Assembly (NCBI GenBank): GCA_019750335.1
Contig: JAIEOQ010000005.1
Location: forward strand, 124,001 to 188,000
Length of the DNA: 64,000 nucleotides
DNA from: Candidatus Obscuribacterales bacterium
GTDB taxonomy: Bacteria; Cyanobacteriota; Vampirovibrionia; Obscuribacterales; Obscuribacteraceae
Direction: 5' to 3'
Below the pieces are notes generated by a model. It saw only the letters and a list, made by a program, of their open reading frames with translations, was not told where the DNA came from and did not search any database. The translations under genes were made by a program, and so were the position numbers. Below, piece after piece: positions 50,577-61,400 of this stretch; position 1 is the stretch's first letter, and every line of letters begins with the position of its first letter.

Positions 50577-53500
50577 GTGAGCACAAACATGCGTGCTTTT
50601 CATTTTTGGCTTGTAGCTTTATTGTTTGTTCTTTCCGGATTGAGCAGTCTAATCTATCAAGTAATCTGGACTCGTCTTTTGATTTTTGTTTTTGGCTCGA
50701 CCAGCTTTGCTACAGCGACTGTACTGGCTGTTTTTATGGGTGGGTTGGCCCTTGGTTCTTTTGTTGCCGGACGGATAGCTGATCGGATAAAAAATCCCTT
50801 TTTGCTCTACGGAATTTTAGAGGGAGTAATTGGTCTTTTCGCTTTATTTGCGCCTTTATTGTTTGACAGCTTCATTCCCTTCTATCGTCTGCTCTGGCAA
50901 TCGATGCATCTTTCAGTTCTACCTTTTAATTTGATTCGCTTTACCATAGTCGCTCTTATTCTTTTAATACCAACTGCGTGTATGGGCGCTACTTTGCCCT
51001 TATTGGCAAAATTTGTCACTGCCAGTCTTGAAGAAGTAGGCGAAAGAGTCGGTATTCTTTATTCGATGAATACTTTTGGTGCCATACTCGGTACCCTGCT
51101 TGCCGGATTTTTGTTGATTCCAAATTTAGGTTTGTGGCTGACAATTGTAATTGCGGCTTCAATCAATTTTGCCTTGTTGCTGGTCGTATTTTTACTTGCC
51201 GGCAAATGGAAGCCGCAACAAAATGAACCTGAGACTCAGGTCGTTTTGCAAGAAAAACTGCCCTTGGAAGTGAAAGTGGTCCTGATCTCTTTTGCCGCAT
51301 CAGGCGCTATCGCCATGATTTATGAAGTGACATGGACACGTTGCTTGTTAATGGTCGTTGGTTCGACTACTTATGCTTTTTCAATCATGCTTTCCACTTT
51401 TTTAATTGGAATTTTTCTCGGCGGATTGTTTTTTGCGCGGCTGGCCGACAAGGTAAAAAATCCGCTTATTTGGTTCGGTTGTTTTCAGGTTTTGCTTTGT
51501 TTAGGCGGTTTTCTTTCAATCTGGCTGTTTAATATGCTGCCTTATTGGAACCTTGCGGCCAATATTTACTGGCGGGGGTTGCCGTCGATGGGAATGTTTG
51601 TGCGTTTTTGTTTGTGCGGTCTTGTGCTTTTGCCGATTACATTTTGTCTTGGTGCAATCTTTCCCTTTGCCGTAAAATCATGCGCGCGCAGCTTAGAAAA
51701 GCTTGGACGGTCCATCGGCACGCTGTATTCAGCCAATACTCTTGGCGCCATTTGTGGCGCTTTTGCCGGCGGATTTATCATTGTTCCGCTGTTTGGCTCC
51801 GAAAAAACTTTGATACTGTCAGCGGTGACAAATCTAGTTCTGGGCGTTGCCATCTTGCTTTATTTTGGCGCAATGCGGCCCGGCGTAAAAATATTCGTAC
51901 GTATTGCCACTGTAGCGGTTGTCGTCTGGGCATGCGTGGCTCCCGGTATTTGGGACCCTGTGGCCATCCTTCTTTCGCAATCGGCTCGTAGAAATTTTAT
52001 CCATCTGCAAGCGGCGAATCTGCCTTCCTATACCGACTGGATAGCCATGCTGCATAAAGTTCGGCAAGTCGAATTCTGGAAAGACGGATTGTGCGCTCAT
52101 GTTGCGATAATGAGAAATCTTGAGAATGGGCATCTGGCGCTGTTGACGAACGGACATGTAGATGCCTCCGATTGGCATGATATGCCGACACAACAGTTGA
52201 TTTCGGTTTTCCCGCAATTATTCAGATCTAAAAATGATGATGTTGCTATCATCGGCTGGGGCAGCGGTGTGACAGTCGGTTATTCCTTGCTCTTTCCAGC
52301 AAAAAAAGTTGTTTGCGCTGAAATCGAGCCGGAAGTGGTAAATGCCGCCCGTTGTTTTAACCGGGTCAACTTAAATCCGGAGAACGACCCGCGTCTTGTA
52401 ATTGAAGCTAACGACGGGCGAAATTATTTGCTTGCCGCTAAAGACAATTTCGACGTTATTATTTCGGAACCGTCCAATCCATGGCAAAGCGGTGTTTGTA
52501 ATCTGTTCACTAAAGAGTATTTTCAAATTTGTCATGATCGTTTGAAGCCGGGCGGTGTTTTTTCTTTGTGGTGTCAATCCGGAGAAGTCTCGTCCGAAAA
52601 TATTATGCGAGTGCTTAAAGCATTGCACCAAGTTTTTGATCATGTAATGGTATTTGCCATCAATGATGTCGATACTTGTGTTGTAGCCAGCGACGGGCCT
52701 TTGACTCTGGATCTGAAAGCAGTTAATACTCTGATGGAGGCTCCGAGGCTGAAAGCAAAATTGAAAGATATAGGCATTCGGAGCGCTGATGATATTGCGG
52801 CGCGAATTTATATGGTACAGCCGGCAATCGATGCCTTATCCGGCTCGGTGCAAGCTAATACTGACGATATGAATTATATGGAATATGACGTAGCTAAAAC
52901 ATACGAGCAAAAAAGCTTTATTGCTGACAATGCTCGCTGGTTCTTGCGCAACGGCGGACCGCTGTGGGACGGCATCAACTGGGACGGTTACAGTCGCCAG
53001 GAAAAAGCAAAAACAATGGCTGCTATTGCCGGCGATTGTATGGCTCTAAGCCCCGGAAGAGCAATTCGCTGGGCGGAAGCTTCTTCTGCCCTTGAACCTA
53101 ATGCGTCCGCTTATATTACCGCCGGTATGGCTTATTCTCTGAATGGAGACCATCAGCAAGCGCTGAAAAATCTTGACCAAGCGCTTAAAATGGAGCCACA
53201 AAGTCTTAAAGCTACGGAAGCGCGTGGATTGCTTCGTTTGCGTGCCGGTGAGAGCCTGTTGGCGCGGCAGGACTTTGAAAGTTTGCTGCGGAAACAACCG
53301 GACAATTTGATTGTTCGCTATCGTTTAGCGCAAGCTTATTCTTCTGTGTTTGCTGACGATCGTAAATATAGTGATCAGTCGCTCTATTCAGCAGATTATG
53401 CCAAAGAAGCTGGTTTAAGCAATCCGAAAAAAGTTTCGGCATTGTTAACGCCGCTTGCTGCAAATGCCAAGTTTATTGCGCAGCATCCTGGGGTTACTTT

Positions 53501-53840
53501 GCTTTTGGGACAAAGTCTGCTGGATGCCGGACAGAGTCAAGAAGCTTTGAGCTTAGTCGAACGCTATTTGGCCGTTGAGAAACAAGATCCATTTGCTTGG
53601 CGAATTTTAGGCAATATATATGCGGCTAAGGGTGGAAAACAACAGGCGCAAATTTGTTTTCAGCAAGCTTTATTATTGGAAAATCAGATGGCAACGCCGA
53701 TGCTCGATGTTGCCGAGAAATTAATTGCTGACAATAAAAATGCTGAAGCGGCAATTGTGCTCAACAAAGTAAAAGTCTTGGCGCCTGGCAATGCCAAGAT
53801 GCAAATGCTTCAGGCTAAGCTTGCTCAAGGTGGCGCTTAA
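50577..53840 (+). CDS. Membrane-embedded spermidine-synthase-like protein with TPR tail
   Basis: A 1087-residue fusion. Residues about 5-440 hold about 13 membrane helices in two similar MFS-like halves (SGLSSLIYQVIWTRLLIFVFG and AIAMIYEVTWTRCLLMVVG). Residues about 540-720 form a spermidine-synthase-like SAM-binding domain: IIGWGSGVTVGYSLL, CAEIEPEVVNAARCF, EANDGRNYL and DVIISEPSNPWQSGV. The usual catalytic Asp-Ser-x-Asp of true spermidine synthases is SEPSNPW, as in other membrane-fused members, so polyamine synthesis is not assured. Residues about 840-1087 are TPR repeats. The GTG at 50577 has GGAGG 9 nt upstream. Its partner may be the anchored TPR protein upstream. Confidence 0.85.
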   Translation: MSTNMRAFHFWLVALLFVLSGLSSLIYQVIWTRLLIFVFGSTSFATATVLAVFMGGLALGSFVAGRIADRIKNPFLLYGILEGVIGLFALFAPLLFDSFIPFYRLLWQSMHLSVLPFNLIRFTIVALILLIPTACMGATLPLLAKFVTASLEEVGERVGILYSMNTFGAILGTLLAGFLLIPNLGLWLTIVIAASINFALLLVVFLLAGKWKPQQNEPETQVVLQEKLPLEVKVVLISFAASGAIAMIYEVTWTRCLLMVVGSTTYAFSIMLSTFLIGIFLGGLFFARLADKVKNPLIWFGCFQVLLCLGGFLSIWLFNMLPYWNLAANIYWRGLPSMGMFVRFCLCGLVLLPITFCLGAIFPFAVKSCARSLEKLGRSIGTLYSANTLGAICGAFAGGFIIVPLFGSEKTLILSAVTNLVLGVAILLYFGAMRPGVKIFVRIATVAVVVWACVAPGIWDPVAILLSQSARRNFIHLQAANLPSYTDWIAMLHKVRQVEFWKDGLCAHVAIMRNLENGHLALLTNGHVDASDWHDMPTQQLISVFPQLFRSKNDDVAIIGWGSGVTVGYSLLFPAKKVVCAEIEPEVVNAARCFNRVNLNPENDPRLVIEANDGRNYLLAAKDNFDVIISEPSNPWQSGVCNLFTKEYFQICHDRLKPGGVFSLWCQSGEVSSENIMRVLKALHQVFDHVMVFAINDVDTCVVASDGPLTLDLKAVNTLMEAPRLKAKLKDIGIRSADDIAARIYMVQPAIDALSGSVQANTDDMNYMEYDVAKTYEQKSFIADNARWFLRNGGPLWDGINWDGYSRQEKAKTMAAIAGDCMALSPGRAIRWAEASSALEPNASAYITAGMAYSLNGDHQQALKNLDQALKMEPQSLKATEARGLLRLRAGESLLARQDFESLLRKQPDNLIVRYRLAQAYSSVFADDRKYSDQSLYSADYAKEAGLSNPKKVSALLTPLAANAKFIAQHPGVTLLLGQSLLDAGQSQEALSLVERYLAVEKQDPFAWRILGNIYAAKGGKQQAQICFQQALLLENQMATPMLDVAEKLIADNKNAEAAIVLNKVKVLAPGNAKMQMLQAKLAQGGA

Positions 53841-53893
53841 TACCGCCTGACTATGTCGTATACTTTATACAGACAGAATTGGGAGGGGAGCTT

Positions 53894-54751
53894 GTGCAGT
53901 TAGGCAAGTTTAAGTTGCACATCATTCGTGAATGCAGTTTCAGGCTGGATGGCGGCGCTATGTTTGGCGTTGTACCTAAATCGCTATGGGACAAAGTTTC
54001 ACCGGCTGACGAACGCAATCGGATACTCTTGTATTGCAACTTGCTTCTGATCGAAACGCCTGCCGGGCGTGTTTTGGTTGAAACGGGAATGGGACCGCGC
54101 TGGTCCGAAAAAGAAGCAGATCGTTATGAGCTAAAATCCCTGGTTAACTATGATAACGTGCTTGAAAGCGTCGGCTTGACCAATAACGATGTTGATGCCG
54201 TTATTATTTCGCACCTTCATTTCGATCATGCCGGCGGTGCCACAGTCTTAAAAGACGGCAAACTGGTGCCAACTTTTCCAAAAGCGAAATATTATGCTCA
54301 AAAAGGCGAATTGGAGTTTGCTTTTCAAGCGAACGCTCGCGCCAGGGCCAGTTATCGTCCCGACGATTTCCTGCCGCTTCAGGAACATGGCGTTCTGCAA
54401 TTAGTGGACGGTGACAGCGAGATTTTGCCTGGCGTCAGCGTGCGTTTAACTGGCGGGCATACTAGCCATCATCAAGTAGTGACTTTTGAATCGGAAGGCA
54501 AAAAAGGTGTTTATTTTGCCGATATTATTCCAACCAAGAGTCATCTGACACCGCCATGGGTAATGGGCTACGACCATTATCCCCTTGCCAGTTGCGATAT
54601 CAAGTCAGAATATCTGGCCAAAGCGGCTCGCGAAAATTGGCTGGTTGTTTTCGATCATGAGCCAGGAGTGCCTTGGGGTCATGTTATTCAAACTGCCGAA
54701 GGGAAATTCGATTGGCAACCTTTGACTGAAGAGAGTTTAGTTGCCGTCTAG
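53894..54751 (+). CDS. MBL-fold metallo-hydrolase
   Basis: A 285-residue metallo-beta-lactamase-fold protein. The metal site is present: ISHLHFDHAGG (His107, His109, Asp111, His112), the later TGGHTSHHQVV and the YFADIIP Asp, and FDHEPGVPWGHV. The closest look is that of the quorum-quenching lactonase or glyoxalase-II-like group (VETGMGPRW, LVNYDNVLESVGLTNNDVDAVI), but the substrate is open. The GTG at 53894 has GGGAGG 7 nt upstream and is preferred to the TTG at 53879. Its 3' end overlaps the convergent YfhO-like gene by 68 bp. Confidence 0.9.
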   Translation: MQLGKFKLHIIRECSFRLDGGAMFGVVPKSLWDKVSPADERNRILLYCNLLLIETPAGRVLVETGMGPRWSEKEADRYELKSLVNYDNVLESVGLTNNDVDAVIISHLHFDHAGGATVLKDGKLVPTFPKAKYYAQKGELEFAFQANARARASYRPDDFLPLQEHGVLQLVDGDSEILPGVSVRLTGGHTSHHQVVTFESEGKKGVYFADIIPTKSHLTPPWVMGYDHYPLASCDIKSEYLAKAARENWLVVFDHEPGVPWGHVIQTAEGKFDWQPLTEESLVAV

Positions 54752-57218
54752 CTAAACAGAGAGCCGTTAAAAGTAAGATTCCCAAAAAAGCGATTAAGCA
54801 GCCCTTGGTAAATGATTCAGGCTGATAGCGCATTACGATATTGTGCTTGCCCTTACCCATAAGCAGAGCACGATTGAACAAATTTGCTCTGATTACCGGT
54901 GTATTCTTGCCGTCAATTTCAGCTGTCCAGCCTGGATAAAACTGATCGCGAATTACAAGCAAGTTGATACTGGGACAATTTACTGTAAGTGTAAGTCTCT
55001 CTGGTTTATCTTCAATAACCTGGATTGTGGCTTTAGCCGGATCCGGAATCCCATATTCATTTTTATCGATCGATGGCAGATCGGCGCTTTGAACATAAGT
55101 TTGGCTGTCATCCATGCTCAGCGGTGCGGCGAGCATACCTGCTACTTTTTCCCAGGAACTCCAAGAGACTACATCGTTGATATTAGTGGCAAAATGAAAG
55201 CGGGAAGTTTGCATTTTGCTGCGATAAACACGGATATTCAACAGATCGTCATCGATAATCGGGTCAAAGAAACGTCTGTCCAACAAAGGCATTTGCTGAG
55301 CATACTGCCACCACTTTTTGGTTACGATATACCGTGTATTCGACAAGTTGCAGAAACGGGCAAGAGGACAGTCGGTCGTGCCGACTGCGTTATACGCCGA
55401 GGAGCGTTCGAGTGCTGCCATATAAATGTTGATTATTTGTGCTGTTTCAGCAAGTATATAACCGTTGGAATAATTCCAGCCGCTTGAAAAATTGCAGTTA
55501 GGAAACATGGCGTCACGCGCATAGGCATGGAAAAGTGCTGCCTTTGAGCCGGTTTTATTGGCAAAATAAAGATCCGGAATTGAAAATGGTTCCAAATTCA
55601 AATAGAGAATTCGTTCTTTTGTTGGGATGGGGTTAAGCTTGTATAGAGCTTCTTTCAGGATTTGCGGTTTAGTATAAAATCCACTTTCAGCGCCGTGTTC
55701 GCTGCTTTTTAGTCCGTAAAAGAATAAGGGACAGACGATGCCAATGGACAATGCGGTAAGTGCTACCCGTTTTCTTGTATTGAATTTTTGTCCTAAATAA
55801 ATGCACAAACAAATGAATAGCCCTAAGCAGGCACCGCTAATCAAGCTTGCCGGCAGGCAGGCGTGCAGGCGGCTAAGGTCCGCCCTTGTTAAGTCAATCT
55901 GATAAGCCAGGGCCAAATTTTTTACAAACAAAAGTGTTTCCGGTATGAAATAAAAAATGGTTCCACTCAAGAAAAACATTGTCCAGAAAGCGGTTAAGAG
56001 TATCAATATTTTGTCGGGAATGTGGTTCCGGCTGATATGCTGAAAGCCGCGGCAAGCAAGAACTGTTGCTGCCATAACCGGAAAAATCAATAATTTGACC
56101 GGGTAGCGTAAAATTTGCAATTGAGGAAAAAGGGCGGACAAAAACGGTGCGACAGGCGTTTGATCTCCGGCGGCTAAAAGAGCAAAAAAGCCGCCTAAAA
56201 GCAAATAAATCCATCTATGCTTGAAAGACTTGTCGAACAGTCCAAGTAAAAAGACGGTAAAAAAGCCTGGTCCAATATAAACAGCTGAGAGCAATGGTGT
56301 GCGACGGCTGTCTTTATTGATTAGATCCAAGAAACGATCGCTTTCCGGTCCGAATTTTTCCATGAAATTTCCAAACGGCTCAAGAAAAATCATTGATAAC
56401 CAATCGTACCAGTGAGCGCTCCAAATAAAAGATTCGCTTATGTTTATGCCTTTAGCTCTTGGGGATAAAGAAAGCCATTCGGCAGCTGGCAGCAGAGCCG
56501 GCGCGCATAACATGATGCCGCTTATCAGTGCGGCAAAGCTGAAAAGCAAATCGCGCGGATTTTTTGCGGCAAGAGCGATAATTTGCCAGACAACCAGAGC
56601 TAAACCAGGCAAAAATATTTCCGGTCGGCCGGCATAAATCATTAATGCCACCGACAACGAAAGCAAAATTAGATATAGAGTTTTTGTTCTATCCGCAGTT
56701 GCTTTGCTCACTGAAAGAGCGGCAAAAAGTGTGAGCGGGAGCCAAGAAACAGTTGCCACATAATCGGGAAATTTTTGCATGGCAAACATATAGCCGCAAA
56801 ATGACAAACAATAACTGCCTAATATTGCTGCGTTTTGACTGAATTCTTGGCGACGCAAATAAAGAAAAGTAGCGATAGCTAAAATCAATTGATGAAGTAA
56901 TAGATAAATTCCTTCACCGGCGCTGAAAGGACAAAGTGCCATTAAATAAGTAAAGGGATAAAATATGCCTGGTGACAACACTGCCATTTGTGGCATGCCG
57001 CAATAGCTGCTCGGATTCCATAAAGGCAACCGCCCTTCTTTAAGCGCCTGCCCAATATAAGCGCAAACCGGTTGATATAAATAAGTAATGTCCGAGTCGA
57101 AAAATTCGCGCTGACCGCTGATGAATGGCCAATAGATCAAGCCTAACAGCAAGAGACCAATCAAAGCAAAAGCGCTTGGCTGTTTGAAATTCATTGCTCT
57201 ATTGTTTTGCAGCTTCAT
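54684..57218 (-). CDS. YfhO-like polytopic membrane protein (paralogue)
   Basis: An 844-residue paralogue of the protein at 47277: DITYLYQPVCAYIGQALKEG, LPLWNPSSYCGMPQMAVLSPG, YAGRPEIFLPG, and the ending IRDQFYPGWTAEIDGKNTPV with IVMRYQPESFTKGC. About 12 helices, then an outer domain and a last helix. It is transcribed with RlmN, overlapping that gene by 20 bp if the ATG at 57218 is used; an ATG at 57194 would avoid the overlap and neither has a good SD. It probably handles a lipid-linked sugar at the outer face of the membrane. Its 3' end overlaps the MBL gene by 68 bp. Confidence 0.82.
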   Translation of the reverse strand: MKLQNNRAMNFKQPSAFALIGLLLLGLIYWPFISGQREFFDSDITYLYQPVCAYIGQALKEGRLPLWNPSSYCGMPQMAVLSPGIFYPFTYLMALCPFSAGEGIYLLLHQLILAIATFLYLRRQEFSQNAAILGSYCLSFCGYMFAMQKFPDYVATVSWLPLTLFAALSVSKATADRTKTLYLILLSLSVALMIYAGRPEIFLPGLALVVWQIIALAAKNPRDLLFSFAALISGIMLCAPALLPAAEWLSLSPRAKGINISESFIWSAHWYDWLSMIFLEPFGNFMEKFGPESDRFLDLINKDSRRTPLLSAVYIGPGFFTVFLLGLFDKSFKHRWIYLLLGGFFALLAAGDQTPVAPFLSALFPQLQILRYPVKLLIFPVMAATVLACRGFQHISRNHIPDKILILLTAFWTMFFLSGTIFYFIPETLLFVKNLALAYQIDLTRADLSRLHACLPASLISGACLGLFICLCIYLGQKFNTRKRVALTALSIGIVCPLFFYGLKSSEHGAESGFYTKPQILKEALYKLNPIPTKERILYLNLEPFSIPDLYFANKTGSKAALFHAYARDAMFPNCNFSSGWNYSNGYILAETAQIINIYMAALERSSAYNAVGTTDCPLARFCNLSNTRYIVTKKWWQYAQQMPLLDRRFFDPIIDDDLLNIRVYRSKMQTSRFHFATNINDVVSWSSWEKVAGMLAAPLSMDDSQTYVQSADLPSIDKNEYGIPDPAKATIQVIEDKPERLTLTVNCPSINLLVIRDQFYPGWTAEIDGKNTPVIRANLFNRALLMGKGKHNIVMRYQPESFTKGCLIAFLGILLLTALCLARRQLNSLQSKVANRISLRQFE

Positions 57219-58257
57219 GTTTGTTGTGCAGTTGACCGCAAGCGGCGTTTATATCCGTGCCGCGTTCCAGCCTGATTGTTACTGTTTTCCCGCTTCTTTC
57301 CGCTATGCGCTTGAAGCGTTCTTGCACTTCGCGACTTGGGCGTTCGTAAACTACGACACCGTCGGCGGTGCTGGTCGGGTTGTAAGGGATGAGGTTGATG
57401 TTGCAGTGAAGAGTGCGGACAAGTTCGGCAAGCTCTTCCGCTTGTTCGAGTCGATCGGTGATGCCGGCAAGCATCACATACTCGATAGTTATTCTTCGTC
57501 CGGTAGCGTTGTAGTACTGGTGCAAACTACCGATTAAATGCGGAATCGGAAATTTTTTGTTGATCGGTACGATCTCGTCGCGGCTTTGTTTGTCCGGGGC
57601 ATGGAGAGAAAGGGCCAAGGTGACTTGCAGTTGTTCTTCGGCTAACCGTTCGATGCCGGGAATAATTCCGGAAGTTGATACGGTGATGTGTCTTTGTCCG
57701 ATGCCGACCGAGTTCATTAAAGTGTAGATTGATTTTATAACTTCTTCGGTGTTCAAAAGCGGTTCGCCTTGTCCCATATAAACAATATTGGAAACGCGTT
57801 GCCCGCTTTCGCGCTGTATGCACATCAGCTGGTCGATGATTTCTTGCGAACTTAAATTGCGTTTGAAACCTAAATAACCTGTAGCACAAAAGGTACAACC
57901 GACAGCGCAGCCGACCTGACTCGATAAGCATGCCGAAAGAGTAGATCTGTCACTAAATGACATCAGTACCGATTCGACCATTTGACCGTCAGGAAGGCGG
58001 AAAAGATATTTACGGGTGCCGTCTCGGCTTACTTCAAGATGAGCTAACTCAAGAAGAGCGACACTTGCCTTCTCTTCCAGCAGCTCACGCACTTCTCTTG
58101 ATAAGTCGGTCATTTCGGCAAATGAGCTGGCATACTTGCTGTAAATCCAGCTATGTATCTGTCTGGCGCGAAAAGCAGGCAGTCCCAACCCCTTGACGAA
58201 GGCGGTAATTTCATCCAGATTCATGCCCGAAAGTGCTGGTTTTGCCGGGTCATACAT
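57199..58257 (-). CDS. rlmN: 23S rRNA/tRNA adenine-C2 methyltransferase
   Basis: A 352-residue radical-SAM enzyme that methylates A2503 of 23S rRNA and A37 of some tRNAs. The CxxxCxxC cluster site is CAVGCTFC (Cys117, 121, 124). An upstream Cys in ACLSSQ, the second catalytic Cys near the end (INAACGQL), GEPLLNTEEVIKSIYTL, ITVSTSGIIPGI and LALSLHAPDKQ also match RlmN rather than Cfr. The ATG at 58257 has AGAGG 9 nt upstream, better than the TTG at 58263. It is divergent from secA, sharing a 242-bp gap. Confidence 0.97.
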   Translation of the reverse strand: MYDPAKPALSGMNLDEITAFVKGLGLPAFRARQIHSWIYSKYASSFAEMTDLSREVRELLEEKASVALLELAHLEVSRDGTRKYLFRLPDGQMVESVLMSFSDRSTLSACLSSQVGCAVGCTFCATGYLGFKRNLSSQEIIDQLMCIQRESGQRVSNIVYMGQGEPLLNTEEVIKSIYTLMNSVGIGQRHITVSTSGIIPGIERLAEEQLQVTLALSLHAPDKQSRDEIVPINKKFPIPHLIGSLHQYYNATGRRITIEYVMLAGITDRLEQAEELAELVRTLHCNINLIPYNPTSTADGVVVYERPSREVQERFKRIAERSGKTVTIRLERGTDINAACGQLHNKHEAAKQ

Positions 58258-58435
58258 AGTCAAGAGCCTCTTTTATTTCTTGTGGTCTTTGATTTTGGCG
58301 CGCTTCAGTCGTGACGGACAGTAAATTCTTATCACTTTGCCCTTTCAGGAAATCCCGTTAGATATTAGGCTGGAACAGCTTGTACGCGACTCTGAAAACA
58401 AGCTGATCAATACAAGATGTCAGTATAGCGCATGC

Positions 58436-58441
58436 TAGAAT
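58436..58441 (+). promoter_or_regulatory. Candidate extended -10 of secA
   Basis: TGC-TAGAAT: an extended -10 (TGn) with 5/6 match at 58436-58441, in the 242-bp gap between rlmN and secA. No -35 is seen at 17 bp. Expected leader is about 52 nt, ending in an AGGAG SD at 58484-58488. Confidence 0.4.
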
Positions 58442-58499
58442 TAATCTTCTAATCTGCCTTTCTGGCCGTTCAAGCCACTTAACAGGAGCAAATCATCTA

Positions 58500-61400
58500 A
58501 TGTCGGATACTTGGGAGGAAAAGGCTAGAAACTGGTTCAAGGCGCTCTTTGGTGACACCAATGAGAAAAAGCTTAAGTCGATCCAGGACAAAGTCTTGCA
58601 AGCAAACTCCTATTCGGATGCTTTTGAAAAGCTGTCTGATGATGAGCTGAAGAATAAAACAGTTGAGTTTCGTCGCCGTATAGATGAGGCGCTTAAGAAC
58701 GTTGAGAATCGGGAGCTCATTCCTTCCGATGCTCCGAAAATGCCCGGACAGTTTCGTTATGAAGCAGATCGTGTTCTATCTGAAGTGCTCGACGAAATGT
58801 TGCCTGAAGCTTTTGCTGTCTGTCGTGAAGCCAGCCGTCGGGTTTTGGGGATGCGCCATTTTGACGTGCAACTGGTTGGTGGCGCTGCGCTTCATTACAA
58901 TAAAATTTCAGAGATGCGTACCGGTGAAGGTAAAACCCTGGTTGCTACTCTACCTGCCTATTTGAACGGACTGACCGGACGCGGTGTTCATGTCGTAACC
59001 GTTAACGATTATTTGGCGCGTCGTGACTCCGAATGGATGGGACGTCTTTATAACTTTCTCGGACTGACTACTGGACTTGTCTATTCTCATCAGCCCGATG
59101 ATGAAAAATACGCTGCCTATCGAGCTGATATCACATACGGTACTAACCACGAATTCGGTTTCGACTATTTGCGCGACAATATGCGCACTACCCTTGACTC
59201 TCTTGCGCAAAGACCGTACTACATGGCGATTGTCGATGAAGTCGACAACATCCTTATTGACGAAGCGCGTACTCCGCTGATTATTTCCGGATTCCCGCAA
59301 GAATCTTTTGTTGAAGTTTATCGAGTGATGGCACAAGTGGCGCCGATGCTCGAACGAGGCAAAAGTAAAGACGATGAAGATTGCGATTATTTTGTCGATG
59401 AAAAATCGAAAAATGTGTTGTTGACAGAACGTGGTCATACAAATGCCGAGCGTATTCTGCAGGTGCCGGATCTTTATGATGTGCGTGCTAATTTAGCTCA
59501 TCATTTATGCCAAGCCTTGCGCGCAAAAGAGCTTTACAAGCGTGATACTGATTATGTCGTTCGTCAGAACGAAGAAGGCAAGCCGGAAGTTTGTATCGTT
59601 GATGAATTCACCGGACGGATGATGGTGGGCAGACGTTGGAGCGACGGCTTGCACCAAGCGATCGAAGCCAAAGAAAGCGTACCGATTCAAGACGAGACGA
59701 TGACTTATGCCTCGATCACCTATCAAAATCTTTTCCGTCTTTATCCTAAGCTTGCCGGGATGACCGGTACGGCTATGACCGAAGCTGCCGAGTTCAACAA
59801 AATCTATAACTTGGATGTGCTGGCAATCCCGACCCACAGACCGTCAATACGGGTGGATCAAGCTGACACTATTTATAAAACCGAGAAACAAAAATACTAC
59901 TCGGTGGTGGAAGAGATTGTTGAGTTGCATGAACAAGGACGCCCGGTATTGGTTGGTACAACCAGTATTGAAAAGTCGGAGCTGGTTGCCGATTTGATGG
60001 CTAGTCCGCAAAAAATGGGCGAATATTTGAATCGTAAGATCAAGCGTATCGTTGACGAGCTGAAGAGTAAAAAGCTGGAAGGCACATCGATCGATGCTCT
60101 GAAAAAGATTTTTGAGCGTCCTGGTTTGATTGATCCGAAAAAACTGGAAACTGCAGTAGACGAGTTCATCAAAGAGTTTCCTAAACAAGCTGAGCTTAAC
60201 GACTATCTGCTCTCCATGCTGAAAACAGCCACTGTGGTTGCGGCAATTCGTAAAGGCATTCCGCATCATGTACTCAATGCCAAGCATCATGAAAAAGAAG
60301 CGATGATCGTTGCTCAGGCTGGACGGAAGGCTGCTGTCACCATTGCCACCAACATGGCTGGTCGCGGTACGGACATTCTCCTTGGTGGAAACGCTGAATA
60401 TTTGGCCAAAGAACAGTTGGCGAAGCAAGGTGTTGATCTTGCCGATCCTACTTATGAAGAGAAGTTGACTCTAGGCAAACAAAAATTCAAGCTGGAAACC
60501 GACAAAGAGCATGATGAAGTTGTGGCGCTAGGTGGTTTGCATATCATCGGTACCGAACGCCATGAAGCTCGCCGGATCGACAATCAATTACGCGGTCGGG
60601 CCGGACGTCAGGGCGACCCCGGTAGCTCCCGTTTCTTCCTTTCTCTGGAAGATACTTTGATGAAAATATTCGGCGGCGATAAGATCGCCCGTTTGATGGA
60701 TTTCATCAAAGCTGATGAAGAGATGCCGATTGAGTCCAATATGGTGACTAAATCCATTGAGAACGCTCAGAAAAAAGTTGAAGCTCACCATTTTGATACA
60801 CGTAAGCATGTATTGCAGTATGACGACGTGCTCAATACTCAGCGTGAAGTGATTTATCGTGAGCGTCGCCGCATTCTTGAGCGAGCTGAGCTTAAAGAAG
60901 CGATGATTGAGCTTTTGGATGAGTATGTACAAATCGTCATCGGCTCGCATATCAATCCGGAAAGTCCGCCTGAAACTTGGCAAGATGAAGATTTGCCTCA
61001 AGTCTTGCAAGTTTTAAGCGCCGATATCCCCTTGCTGGCGGATATTAAGCTTTCGGAGCTCGACGGCTTATCTTATGTCGATCTCGAACAAAAGCTGATC
61101 GAAGCTTCGCACATGGCTTATGAAGTGCGAGAAGAGCATCTTGGGCTAGAGATGGCTCGCGAGCTGGAAAAACAGATCTTGCTGCGCACGATAGACAGTA
61201 AATGGATCGACCACTTGCACAATATTGATCTTGTGCGAGAAAGCATCCACTTGCGTGGCTACGGGCAGCGCGACCCGCTTCAAGAGTATAAGAAAGAAGC
61301 GTTCGGCATGTTCGAAGAGCTCCTGAGTTCAATTCGTCAGGAATCAATTCAACTCTTCTTCCGTGCCCAATCGATGCCGACTGACATGCCTGAGTTGAGT

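Noticed and set aside
59844..60428. Long minus-strand open frame inside secA (and similar ones inside the A2M, GT9 and WG genes)
   Set aside because: Lies fully antisense to a clearly conserved gene, with no SD and no recognisable domain.
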